DNA of 64,000 nucleotides from Liolophura sinensis. Lineage: Eukaryota > Mollusca > Polyplacophora > Chitonida > Chitonidae. Made by a program: the position numbers and the translations under genes. Positions 9,634-20,247 of this stretch are shown piece after piece; positions within the stretch are counted from its first letter, which is position 1, and every line of letters starts with the position of its first letter. The stretch spans positions 12,891,338-12,955,337 of the forward strand of contig NC_088302.1 of assembly GCF_032854445.1 (NCBI RefSeq), written 5' to 3'. The notes under the pieces are model-generated. The model was not told where the DNA came from. It saw only the letters and a list, made by a program, of their open reading frames with translations, and ran no database searches.

Positions 9634-10227
9634 CTAGCTCCGTCGGCGGTTTGGATCGTCGTACGGGTGGGGGTGGTGGATAGTGGGGGGAGTGACGGCA
9701 GGTGATGGTACCTGTGTCGCCTGCGTTGGCTGTGTTGCCTGTGTTACCTGTGTTACCTGTGTTGTGTTAGGGGGTAGATAGACAGGTGTGGAAACGATGC
9801 TAGGTATTGGTGTGGTGGGGTGAGTAGGGGTGGGTGACTGGGGTGAGGAGTTTGAGGAGTTTGAGGAGTTTGAGGAGAGTGGGTGTCGTCGGTGTAGTGT
9901 GATTGTGGTGGGTGTGGAGGGTTGTGACGTGGGAGTTCGATCCCAGCTCGGGGTAATGGCGCTAGTGGCAGTGACGGCGTTCTCGGTATTGTCAAACCGA
10001 CGGGCAATTGACGGTGGTTGGGGTGGCGATACAGGTGTCCCAATCCAGCGGAAACGCGTCTTGTTCAATTGTCCTCGTAGATATTGCAGGGTTGACTGGT
10101 CTTGGAGCAGTTGTAGGCTGAGTTCCGCAGCCAATCCACCCACTAAAGCACCGATGTACAAGAGAACGCCCAGTACGGCTGCTACGGTCCCTTTATTCTC
10201 GCGCAAGCCTTGTATACACCGATCCAT
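9634..10227 (-). CDS. Membrane-anchored Ser/Thr/Pro-rich Polinton protein, unknown function
   Basis: About 197 residues from the first ATG at 10227 (MDRCIQGLRENKG). One hydrophobic segment, VAAVLGVLLYIGALVGGLAA (near residues 15-34), is followed by a short helical part and then about 110 residues made mainly of Ser, Thr and Pro, with SSNSSNSSNSS and TQVTQVTQATQ runs. That pattern suggests a single-pass membrane protein with a mucin-like, potentially O-glycosylated tail. It lies between the integrase and ATPase genes on the same strand. I do not recognise a family. Because low-complexity tails evolve fast, similarity searches may fail even if it is a real structural or attachment protein. Confidence 0.6.
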   Translation of the reverse strand: MDRCIQGLRENKGTVAAVLGVLLYIGALVGGLAAELSLQLLQDQSTLQYLRGQLNKTRFRWIGTPVSPPQPPSIARRFDNTENAVTATSAITPSWDRTPTSQPSTPTTITLHRRHPLSSNSSNSSNSSPQSPTPTHPTTPIPSIVSTPVYLPPNTTQVTQVTQATQPTQATQVPSPAVTPPTIHHPHPYDDPNRRRS

Positions 10228-10277
10228 CCCTTGAGGCAGGTCAGTCGGAAGTGGTGGCGATCCCGTTAGCCTCGGGT

Positions 10278-11420
10278 TTAAATACGTTTCACGTCCGTGG
10301 CCGACACCCAAGAATTAAAGCTGGGTGGATAACCGACCCACTTCACCCAGTAGTACAGTTTCCCGCGCCGCCGCTCCCTTTTTAAGATCTTCTCCACCTG
10401 ATAAAACTTATCCACCGCGGCTGTCACCGGTTGGAGTTCGGTTTCGTAAAACGTCCCTAGCAATTGGTCCCCGTTCAAATCCTCCAGTGTGTACACTGCA
10501 GGCTGTCGAGGGTGGGAGCGGACGATGCGGAACATTTCCGTGCTCCAATTCGGCAGGTATGATTTTTCAAATTTCCCTTTCACTTTACTGATACGCACGA
10601 GATCACCGGCCCGATACCGGTGGACCGAACGTTTGGCTGTGGGTGGACCGTACAAGACTTGCCGGACTTCCTTCTGGTTCTGGGGGGTGACGTCGATAGG
10701 AGCTCGTCGTATGCTTCGGTGGTAGGCTTGATTGTAACCGCGAACCAGCGTCGGTAAGGCGTCCAGGTAGCGCCGAGTGTTGTGAGCGGTGAAATATTTG
10801 TACATGCGACCTTTCAAAGTGCGGTTGAACCGTTCTACCACGGAGGCTTTGGTTTCGTTAAACGTGTGAAAGAAAAACACCCCTTTGTCCTTTAAAAAGG
10901 CTTGAAACGGTCTGTTCAGAAACTCTTTGTCCTCGCCCGTTTGCAGGTACAACGGTTGGCGACCCGTCTTGAAAATCTGTTGAAATGCCTCGATCAAACG
11001 AGCCCCGGTTTTGGCCCGGAGTGGCATCACCCAGGCATACTTGGAGAGCACATCGATGCAGGTCAGTAGGTAACGGTTGTTGTCATTCTCTTTGGCGAAC
11101 GCTGTCATGTCGACCAGGTCCGCCTACCACTGACTGTCCATACCCCCAACCACCACTCGGTTACGCGGGTAATGGCGGCGTGCAGGCCGCTGGAGTGTGT
11201 ACGTGTCCTGCTGAGCCAGCGAAGCCGACACGTGGGTTCGACTGACTTTGAGTCCCTGTTGTCGAGCTGCCTTGAGCAGGGGTTGAACCCCGCTGTAAGC
11301 CGCTGGACTGTCCGGTTTATAATACAAAGCATGGAGAGCGGCATCGATCGGGTTTGAACGACGGCCCGGGGTGACTGATTTTTTTTCCGCCGTGGGTTGG
11401 TGCGAGGCATAGTCCGCCAC
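10278..11420 (-). pseudogene. Polinton retroviral-type integrase with chromodomain, broken
   Basis: Integrase that joins the element ends to the target. The N-terminal region (about 11100-11420) carries the family's PIDAALHALYYKPDSPAAYS-type segment. The catalytic core lies below 11108, with ENDNNRYLLTCIDVLSKYAW, the TGEDKEFLN segment, and the final acid in KASVVERFNRTLKGRMYKYF. The C-terminus is a chromodomain (FYQVEKILKRERRRGKLYYW, then KWVGYPPSFNSWVS), typical of Polinton integrases. The gene is broken about once or twice. It is the promoter-most gene of the - strand block. Its last bases overlap the longer possible frame of the membrane protein gene. Confidence 0.9.
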
Positions 11421-11510
11421 GTCGTCCTTGCTGCTTGGTGTCTGTTGTGTGTAATGAGTGAACCCACCTCAGACCACCTATATATAGTATAGAGTGGGGT
11501 GGACCTTGCT

Positions 11511-11599
<89 letters not shown>

Positions 11600-12033
11600 T
11601 AGAGTGGTGTGGAGTGGGGTATAGTAGAGTATAGTATAGTAGAGTGTAGTATAGTCTAGTAGAGTATAGTTTAGTCTAGTCTAGTAGAGTAGAGTAGAGT
11701 CTCCAGTGTGCATGTATGTTTGGGTGGGGTGTCGATCCAACCATCCCTACCACAACCCACAGGTAGCCAGACAGGGAAATCCCACCGACAGGCTCTACGG
11801 TTCATAACACCGACCCTCTGCCTGCAGCAGTGAGCCTTCCTGGGCGAACAGTGTTGCAAAGACACGCTGAGCGATCCTACCCACCAGCCTGATGGTAGCA
11901 TGCAGGGGGTTCACGGTGGTGGAGCGTTTCATCTCGCCAGGCAGGTAGGCAGGCAGGCAGGCAGGCCGGTAGAGCGTCAGGTGCGTCTAAGGCTGCCGGT
12001 CGCTGTCTTCACCGGCTTTTATCCTATCCAAGC
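11421..12033. repeat. Non-coding stretch with (TA)n and a TATAGTAGAG minisatellite
   Basis: Between integrase and the terminal repeat there is no gene. About 11511-11594 is nearly pure TA. About 11595-11700 is a degenerate repeat of 5-base steps such as GTATA/GTAGA. At 11940-11970 there is a short GGCAGGCAGGCAGG run. A promoter for the - strand gene block would be expected here or in the adjoining terminal repeat, but no clear element stands out. Confidence 0.7.
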
Positions 12034-12337
12034 GGAAATTCACCACACGCTGATTGGTTCGTTTTTTCTTACGTAACCTCTTCTCGCACGCTGATTGGTC
12101 CGTTTTGCGGGCCCCCCCATTGGGCAGTTTTGGGGCAAATCCGGCTTACCCATTGGCCCGTTTTGGCGCCCGGGAGCTCTTTTCGAGCTGTCCCACTCGA
12201 CTTTACAAGCCGACGTTTTGCCTCTTTTTTTTTCTCTCTTTTTTCCTTATACTGTTATACTGTACACTATATCACACTAGTCTATACACATACACCCCGC
12301 GGCGTGGGAAAAACCCACAACTGAGGGGTGACGTCAC
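12034..12337. repeat. Polinton copy A right terminal repeat
   Basis: About 300 bp matching 26838-27151 in the same window orientation. Because copy B is inverted, that makes the two the opposite ends of the same element type, that is, terminal inverted repeats. Shared features are two CACGCTGATTGGT blocks containing inverted CCAAT boxes, a TTTTTTTTCTCTC run, a CACTATATCACACTAGTCTA block and a terminal GGGGTGACGTCAC containing a CRE-like TGACGTCA. In copy B the outer end reads AGTGACGTCACC inward, fitting the usual AGT start of Polintons. Confidence 0.85.
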
Positions 12338-12394
12338 ACCTGCCCCAGTGCTCCAGTGCCGCCAGCCCTTCGGGCTGGCAGGTGTGACGTCACC
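12327..12394. repeat. Nested palindrome at the copy A right end
   Basis: 12327-12344 and 12377-12394 are perfect 18-bp reverse complements (GGTGACGTCACACCTGCC and its complement). Between them, 12361-12379 is a perfect GCCAGCCC-TTC-GGGCTGGC hairpin. Each outer arm also contains the self-complementary GTGACGTCAC. The outer side of the copy B terminus lacks this structure, so it may be a local rearrangement of the element tip. Confidence 0.85.
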
Positions 12395-12639
12395 ACCACA
12401 TCACCACAAAAAACAAATCCTCAAAACCACAAAAAATCAATCCTCAAAAATGAACCAAACCTACATTATATACTACTATCGCATCCTGTTCCCGGCGCCA
12501 GACTCCGATTTCACGAAGTGATCATAGGCTTATATCTTAGTCCTGGTGCCTGTAAGCATCATGCTTATATTTGTAACAGTTAACATAACCTCTCGAACTA
12601 ATGAAATGTGATTCAGAGAGTATTTTATACCAAGTTTTG

Positions 12640-12990
12640 TGTCAGTACATTGGTACCGTCTTGTCTTTTATAAGTATACTGTGACTTGGTGGTGCGTCTC
12701 GTCTGTTGTCAGTAGGTTTATACTGTAACAGGGTGGATACTGCGCTCTGTACACTGTGACTGAGCGGTATTCCTTGTCTGTTGTCGGTGTACTGTGAACG
12801 GGTTAGCCGTCTTGTGTGATGTCAGTACACTGTGATTGGGGAGTACATTTTCGTCGTGTCTGAAGTTAGTATACTGTGACTGGGTGGTGCGTCTTGTCTG
12901 GTGTCAGTATACTGCTTGTGTCACTTTGTGGTGCGTCATGTTTTGTGTACTGTGTTTGGTTGGAGAACCGTGTCTGGTGTCGGTACCCTG
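12640..12990. repeat. Minisatellite, GTACTGTGACTGGGTGGTGC-like units
   Basis: Degenerate tandem units of about 40-50 bp with the core ACTGTGACTGGGTGG-TGCGTCTTGTCTG-TGTCAGTA. The inverted partner array is at about 30055-30765 and is longer, so the arrays have expanded or contracted separately since duplication. Confidence 0.75.
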
Positions 12991-14932
12991 TAACTGGGAG
13001 GGAAATAATAATTTTGAGAATGTATCGGTAAGAAAATCAGTAGGGATTGTCATATTCATTAGGATGGATATTTAAGTAAATTACATTGTCTTTTATTTTT
13101 TAATAACCCTTTTCCGTCAAAAATAATCTGCATTACGTCAAGGACAGTTTTGTATTACCTCCCTATAACATCATTTTTAAATGATGGGAAGACGTGAATT
13201 ACTTTCTTTCATATGAACGTGAAAATAAATATATAATACTGGTTAAATAATTGTAAATGCAGACATTTAAAACGGGTGTTCGATTTAAACTGATTGTATC
13301 TATCTAGTAAGCTAAGAATAATGATTTGTCTAACGTCTATATGAAGATTAAAATCCATAAATTCATTCTGTGAGATGACAGAGGTGATGATATTACGGAC
13401 ATAAATGCACCTGAGACTTATGCTCGAGACCTTGAAAGTAGACCTCTGATAAATCCACAGGAAACATTTCTTAACAATTGATGGTCTGATCCAAGCCACT
13501 TTCAGGAATAGTGATGACCAGTAGAAACGGGGGTAAGTGTGGGGATGGAAGGGGGGGAGGGGGTCGGTCATGGTTTAGCACAGAGGTTTATGATAGAATC
13601 AACAGGAAGCATTTTTATTCATGGATGGGATGTGTGTGTGTGTTGGGGAGGCTAGGTTCTGGTTTAGCACAATGGTTTCTGACACAATCAACAGGAACAC
13701 AATTATCAACGCAAGCTCTCTCTCTTCTACTTTGATAAAACTAGTAAACAGATTGTTAGATACGTATCTACAGAATCTGTGTGTTAATCTGTTTTTCAAA
13801 ATGTGAATTTGACCACATTTTATAAAAACTGTTCATACAGTTGGATAAAAGTGAGCGAACTGTGTTCATAGGATTTTCCACCTCACAGTCTATACGAGAA
13901 AAAGACTCACCAGACATAACACAGAACATGAATGTAATCCGAAGAAAATATTTTTGCTTAAATTCTCTCCTCTCTTGGATTTCAAGGTAAATAAAACCTA
14001 TGTTTAACTTAATGGGACCGGTCATACTGGAAAACCTAGTCAGCATCCGATTATCTGTAATTACTCGCAAATTCCCTCCTTTCTGGTTGTCGCATAGCAT
14101 ACACGGTGCTCTCTAATTCTAAGAAAGCCTTGTCAACAAAACTGCCTTCAGTTACAGAGTAAGTGTGTTACTTATCGAGTCTCGTCTGCAGACACTGTTA
14201 TTATCCTTCGGAATATTATGAGGGTATTGAAGATCATGAAAGGAAAAGTTTTGTAATGATATATTCGTGAGCACAATATCTATGTACGGTAACATAATAA
14301 GTATGTCGTGAGACTCGCTGTGATGACACACTGTAATCGCGCCGTTCCAACTTTGGAGTCAATTCCGTACGTTTTGCATTTGACTTCACGCCGACAAATA
14401 TATGCGAGAAGGCATCCAGTTGTGAGAGTTACCTTTCTTTCGATCACAAGAGAACAGATTAATGCTGTCCCGTTGTATCAGCCAGTTCCGTCTGTCACGT
14501 TCCCCGCACTGATTGTTCATAGACATGGAGCTGCCTGAAAAAGGGCGGTCCGGTTCGGTACTTTGTCCTTCTTTGCATGACCACTGAAATGATAATTTAT
14601 ATATATGTGATTTATGGTGATGCGGAGACGTGGCAGTAAGAACAAGTCTGGAGCAGTATGATTTATGAGCCAGTCAATACGGTTCATTATACAGCTTGTG
14701 GTCTAGTAAGTCAACAGACAAGAAATACACAGAATTCAGCTTAATCTCACAGCGTTCAACAATGTCCATAAGGAGGCTATAAAAGAGAAAAACAGAGGCA
14801 AAAATATGCTGGATATAACGAATTTTTGACCAACAAATATTTCGTCTGAAGTTTGGGAAAATGATTTGTACCTTGATTGGCAACGCGTTTTTCTATCTTG
14901 AAACGAAGTACTTACACAAGCAATCTGGACCC

Positions 14933-15520
14933 AGGATCACGAAGCTGTCTTAGGGTCACGTCAGACTTAATCTTAACTTGAAAACAGTTTACTACGCTAA
15001 AATTTAGACTCACCTTAAGGATGTTTATTTCAGTACTAAGCGGCGTCTTACTCTTAGGCACACGTGACAGAAATGAAACATGTACGCTCAAGTGTAAGTT
15101 CTTGAATAACACGACAAATTAAAATTAAGTCTGACCTAACAATAAGACAGCTTCGTGATCCCAGGGAAGGATTAACCATCAAAAGTTAACCACTGTGAAG
15201 AGGTTTCATGTTTTGACTCAAGTCAGAAATAGCTTTATAAAATTTTCCCCTCTCACCGGGAAGCAATCACGAAGCAATCTTAGACTTAAGTCAAAATGTC
15301 ATTGAACTTGGTATGCTCCTTTTCTTAAATTTGTTTTACAATAACTTACCCAAAATGTATGTTGTTAAGCAATATTTTGACTTTGTTACGTTAGAAATAA
15401 CAATTTCAAAGTGATCTGAAATTTTCACTCAAGTCTAAGATCGCTTTCTGTTTCCGGGGCCAGGCTCCAGTTTCACGAAGTAATCATAGACTTAAATGTT
15501 AGTCCTGGTGCCTGTAGGGT
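14933..15520. repeat. Cluster of TCACGAAGC-type repeat units with a foldback
   Basis: GGATCACGAAGCTGTCTTA at 14933 pairs with its reverse complement near 15143, forming a foldback about 230 bp long. Related units (TCACGAAGCAATCTTAGACTT, TCACGAAGTAATCATAGACTT) recur near 15265, 15475 and 12510 and in the inverted H arm near 27580, 27800, 27905 and 28120. This looks like a non-autonomous transposon family; the class is unknown. Confidence 0.6.
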
Positions 15521-15936
15521 TAGTAAGCCTGAAATACGTAAAACCCCTGAAAATTTTTTTGTAGAGAAACTAGTACGGAAAGGCGGTGAATCGGTCCCAG
15601 AGAGGTAAGGAAGTGCAAATTTCAAAACCAAATCACGTTCCTGTAAATTTCCAAATCAGGAGTATAAATCTTGGTCGAAGCACCCGTAAAAGTTTTAATG
15701 GCCATAAAAGAGATGGTTGCCTAGTAATAGCTCACCAAAAATGTATTCTCGATCAAAAACGCCAATTTTTCATACAAACCATGCACAATGTTTTTAATTT
15801 ACAGTATGAAGATCAACGTTAAGATAACGTTAACTTAACCAGAAAATGTCCTTACTCAAACTTTCATGTGTGTATTTTAAGGTGCTTTAACGATTTGGTT
15901 AACGTTTGCTTTTATGTGTAAAACATGAACTTTATA

Positions 15937-16524
15937 TTGTAATCAATTTTGTCACATTTTGGCAAGTTTGAAATACATATTTCTGTAGTAGTCTCTCAGT
16001 CGTCGTGTATAGTACAGTGGACTCGCTGTCGAGGAAATGTAGCACCTGTGGAAAAAACTGCCTGTTTCGTTTTATTTGGAAACATACTTTTGTGTGAGTA
16101 AAGATATAGGCCGTCTGACGTTATATAAGTGTTATCATGAATTAAAATGGATAGGCTACGGTATTACGTAACATTTGGCAACTTTGGGGAAAGCATACGT
16201 GTACGTTAATTCTGGTTGAGAGCACATGTGGTCCTCTAATTACACAATCACGTTATGTGTGGTGGAAATGTAAGGTTAAAAGTTACATTTGTTATATATT
16301 TATTTAATTGACTGGTGCAAAATTGTAAGCTGAAGAATTTGTTAGAAAGGTACGTTTGTGCTGCAGTGATTTTCACAACTCTATACAGTGTCATAGATAT
16401 TTCATTGTGACTGGAGCAAGCTACAATTTTTTGATTTTATGACCTATACATTGCTTTAGTGTATGTTTGGAGTTTTACAAGTCGCAAGCTAACCATATAA
16501 CAGGAAAAGAAGAGTAAAACAAAA
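15937..16524. other. Intergenic, nothing recognised
   Basis: AT-rich sequence after the end of the H block. I see no gene, SINE or tandem repeat. Confidence 0.5.
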
Positions 16525-18180
16525 ATGAAAACAGGAGTAGCCGTACGAGTGTGTCACCAGCTGTCCCTAACAGGCAGTCAGTTTCGCTGCTTGAGGGGGC
16601 ACATTTTTTTGCAATGGGGCAGATTCCACGTCTTACCATACCAAGTCTTTTATACTACGATTCCTCACAAAGATCTTATTGAAAGAATATCGTCGTTAAT
16701 TGTTTCGGTATTTACTGAAACAAGTCACCGTCACATTAACGTCAGAAGCAATAAGGCTTTCTTTAGTTCTACTCTTTATAAATGTTACCACTAATGGGAT
16801 GTTACATTATTTATTAAATTACTTGAATTTCTCATTAATAACATCTATGTGAAATTCGGAGATACCATTTACCAACAGTGCATAGGTATTCCAATGGATA
16901 CCAATTGTGCGCCTCTTTTGGCAGACCTATACTTGTTTTCATATGAATACGACTAGGCCTATATGCAGAAATTACTTAAAAATAGCCTAATATCTTTAAA
17001 GCTTGATCCTTTTCATTTACCAAGCGGTATATTGATGATCTACTGGCGTTAAATAATCCCCATATTGCTGAAGCAGTGAAGGAAATCTATCCGCCTTCAT
17101 TGGATTTAAAGGAGACAACAGATAGTCCTGATGGTACATCTTATTTGCATCTATATCTGTACAAAGACGAACAAGGTCTCCTTTCACGCCGCCTATACAA
17201 CAAAAGGGATAATTTCAATTTTGATATTGTAAATTATCCTTATTTAGATAGCAATATATCAAAGGGTCCTCGCCTTGTACCATTTGTCAGATCTTGCGTT
17301 AATGGTGATGACTTTAATCTGCGTCACAAGTTGCTAGTTCAAAAACTAGTTTCTCAAGGATACTCCATCAAACGAATTCATTCTAAGTTTCTCAAATTTT
17401 ACAATGAGTATAACACTCTCGTTGGCAGGTATGGACAGAGCGTTCAGAATCTCTTGCGATCTGCATTGTGGTCAACCACATAGGGGGCGCTGTTATCCCT
17501 ATGTACATGTCTATCACCTACATGGTATTTAACAACATAGATGGCGCTAGTGGCCGAGTATAACCGTCTATCTTGTATGTCATGTGTAACATCATAGATG
17601 GCGCCTCTTGTAGCATGAGATCTTTACATATTAACGGGAAAGACGTAATTGTCCGTTACTTTTGAATCACAATCTGATGGGTTAGGGTCTGTAACGCTCG
17701 TCATTTTCAAACTGTATCTAATACCGCTTAACCTGGGGCTAGGGGCCGTAAAGGTAGCCATGCTGATTAGATCAGCATGATGCCTTTATGAACAGTTGCA
17801 ATTAAAGCGCGACTGAGATACTTGTTTAATTGTTATTTGACATGGAACGTATTCACGGACTACGAATTTGAACTTTGATATGGACTTCATGCCTGGAATA
17901 TTCATTGTCTGCCCGGCATCATTGAAAACTGATGACCGCTTCTCTCTTGTGTATTACCGGCTTTATTTCTTATTTGTATAATTTCTTACATGCCTTTGTC
18001 TTTGGGAGTTAGTGTTAAACGTTGTTTTGGAAATGGATCTTGTGATTATCGACTTGGGACGCCCTTTACGGACTACGAATGGTATATGAATGTCGGACTT
18101 GACGCTTATATCTACTGCTTGGAAAGAGGTGATGCAGCACCGTGTCGTGTACGTGACAGGAACAAAACGTAAAGGCAAAT
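16525..18180 (+). mobile_element. Reverse-transcriptase retroelement remnant (Penelope-like or related)
   Basis: Three stretches translate to recognisable RT parts: a VFYTTIPHKDLIERISSLI segment near 16650, a GIPMDTNCAPLLADLYLFSYE-like segment near 16880, and at 17076-17483 a C-terminal part with LYNKRDNFNFDIVNYPYLDS and KFLKFYNEYNTLVGRYG. These match a common animal RT family with GIPMGTNCAPLLADL and YIDD motifs. Sequence to about 18180 resembles the family's 3' region (ACGGACTACGAAT, CTGCCCGGCATCATTGAAAA). It is old and broken; I am unsure of the exact class. Confidence 0.65.
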
Positions 18181-18568
18181 GATGTCAGAATGTAACCTTG
18201 CGCTTTATGTCAAGCACACAACTCTTGATGTAGCGAGGTCTGTCACTAACATTTTGCGTTACCTTAGTCCCACTCTACAAACAAACTTACGTCCCAAGTC
18301 CATGTCAACACACGTCGCAATAGTTATTAGGCTTTGTGTAATTTTTGAGACTTTTTAACATGACTCTGGTTTCTGGTGGGGAATCTGATACCAAAAACTT
18401 TAAAATCTGGTTTAAATCAATAACTTTAACATATTCTTTTTTGGTTTAATGGCTTTCACGGATTCTTTCTACCGTAGCCAGTAGACGTAGATTGTAGGTT
18501 ATTTGGGAATACGTTAATCAAGATTCAGTGACGTCATAGTTTTCATACATTGTGCGGTTTTGTTGGAC
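18181..18568. other. Intergenic, nothing recognised
   Basis: AT-rich sequence between the retroelement remnant and the TTAA that precedes the truncated piggyBac. I see no gene. Confidence 0.5.
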
Positions 18569-18572
18569 TTAA

Positions 18573-20247
18573 CCCTTTAGCTACTGAATTATTTATCAGT
18601 ATTACTTGAATTATAGGCATAGATTTTTGGAATGATGTAAGGTTGAAAGTGGCAAGAGGTAGAAACTTGGTATAATGGTAAACTTTATTGGGTATTACTA
18701 GTACCTCAAAATGACACTAATTAATTTGACCTATTTGCATATTAATTAGGTCACGTGAGCTCAAATGAGGTCACAAAAATAGGTCAACCAGTTTATTTCA
18801 TGTTTTCGTTACTATTTTTGCCCTATTGTCACATGTAAATCATTAGATATGCTAAAATGGATATTTTATAAACACAATAAAGTATATTCTGGGACATAAT
18901 TCATGAATTTTACTTCATTTACTTATGTATTTACTAGATTTTCTGGAGAGTCGCCTTCAGTTTTAGTTCGTATTTCTGACAATGTAAGTTTTGTTTCTAT
19001 TAGAATTACAACAATGAATGTCATATTCAGTAACAAGAGGTACAATAGTGTTCAGCTGTACCTTAGCTAAGGGTGTCATTACCGTGCAACAATAAACCTG
19101 GGCCAAATCCTAGAAAAACAAGTGGCACAGTTTGTAGTTTAGCTGGGTGTGGTAGCGCTCGTTGTATGGGTAGGCACAAAGCGCAACCCCACACTGACGG
19201 CAACGAAAGTGGGTTTGTTTCTTCCCCCCTGGAATGGATGTGTCACAGCAAACCACACACTGGGGTCTTGCCTTTCCCGTTGGTTCCAGCCAGTGTCTTT
19301 CTACCAATCTCTGAGGCTTATCACCTGTAATAGGGCGTCCTGGGCGTACAGAGTCACGTTTGCCATAGCCTTCAAGGAGTGAGGTACAGACTTCCATAAT
19401 GAAAGACTTCAGGTCAAGTTGTCTTTCTGCATTCACCACAGATCTGTGAATAACTTGAGCATTTACAAGGCAAATAGAAATGAGTGCATTGATGATGCGC
19501 ATGTACCATTTCCTTGACCTGTGCGGGAAGTTGTATGTTTTCATGCGCTGACCCGCAAGATCCACACCACCCATGTAAGAATTATACTGGACAACACAGT
19601 ATGGCTTTTTGACCACCCTAAATCCATCTGGACTGTGTTTTGATCGGATTCTCTTTTCGACATTTCGATTGGGATGGACAGTTGATATCACAGATACCCT
19701 TTTAGTATCATGCCAGGTAACGACCAGCAACTTATTATTCCTCATGTACACAGGATCGTCGCCTTTGCGCAGGGGTAGATTTGCAGGTTTTAGTTCAACT
19801 GGTATTCCCACACGATTTGCATTGATTGTACCACACATACCAGTTTGTTGATCAGCAAGGTCTTTTGCCAAAGGAATACAAGAGTAGTAGCTGTCAATAT
19901 ACACAATACGACCAACATGATTGTATTCGTTCATCAATTTTCTGACAACACGGTGAGCTGCCCCAATCCCATCACCATTGTTCTGAGGTGGGTCATCAGT
20001 TTTGCCAGTGTAGAGATCCCATTTCAAGGTATACCCGGTTTCAGACTCTGACAACACAAATGCCTTGTATCCCCATTTATCCGGCTTCTTCGCATTGTAC
20101 TGTTTGATTGCACTGCAACCCTTGAACGCAATTGTCATTTTGTCTAGGGACAGGTCTCTTTTCGGCTGATATATTTGACTGAACTTGGGAACAATAATGT
20201 CAATGATAGGCCTGATTTTGAAAAGCCGGTCATAACCTGGTTCACAC
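18573..20247 (-). mobile_element. Truncated piggyBac transposon (piggyBac-1)
   Basis: The 3' end of the element is at 18573: TTAA (18569-18572) followed by CCCTTTAGCTACTG, clearly related to the CCCTTTAGTGCCTG tip of piggyBac-2. The transposase lies on the - strand. The 5' half is missing: at about 20240-20250 the sequence passes directly into Polinton copy B PolB. The short CACAC shared by both parents at the junction suggests joining by microhomology. Confidence 0.88.
19110..20247 (-). pseudogene. piggyBac transposase, N-terminally truncated (PGBD-like)
   Basis: DDE transposase of the DDE_Tnp_1_7 family. The reading frame is open from the junction at about 20247 (segments RLFKIRPIIDIIVPKFSQIY and KRDLSLDKMTIAFKG) to the stop at 19110, about 378 residues; the first ATG inside is at 20138 but is not the natural start. 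First catalytic Asp is in SLDKM, second in GRIVYIDSYYSC. In the last acidic pair, normally VDxxD, the sequence reads VDLAG, so one catalytic Asp is replaced. The C-terminal Cys-rich zinc ribbon is present (CVVC, FRCRQCGVALC). With no N-terminal region, no 5' end and a changed active site, it is dead. It is a separate family from piggyBac-2. Confidence 0.9.

Larger units (their letters stand above)
1..12337 (+). mobile_element. Polinton (Maverick) copy A, left end outside window
   Basis: Fossil double-jelly-roll-capsid element. Its parts are PolB on the + strand and integrase, membrane protein, packaging ATPase, pX-like, minor capsid, pVI-like, major capsid and protease on the - strand. Homology to inverted copy B (20248-27151) reaches base 1, so the element probably continues left of the window; by comparison with copy B about 4 kb (terminal repeat, C2H2 and RING genes) would lie there, giving about 16 kb in all, a normal Polinton size. 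The right terminal repeat is 12034-12337. Several capsid and packaging frames are open end to end, while PolB, the minor capsid gene and integrase are broken, with roughly half a dozen breaks overall. This suggests a fairly young but dead copy. The gene set matches what is called adintovirus in animals. Confidence 0.93.
12600..15936 (+). repeat. Host repeat block H, arm A (inverted partner 27154-30400)
   Basis: About 3.3 kb matches 27154-30400 in reverse complement with scattered differences. No convincing gene is seen. A 76-codon frame (14308-14538) is identical in translation to its partner (28530-28760), but this reflects the duplication only. Homology stops at the TTTATA of 15931-15936; in the partner arm Polinton B begins at the matching point, so arm A carries the empty site. 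A short piece at 12485-12560 is a further direct copy of about 15453-15530. Confidence 0.85.

Noticed and set aside
14308-14538. 76-codon frame identical in translation at 28530-28760
   Set aside because: Identity is explained by the duplication of H; no domain, no expression signals, and neighbouring non-coding sequence is equally similar.
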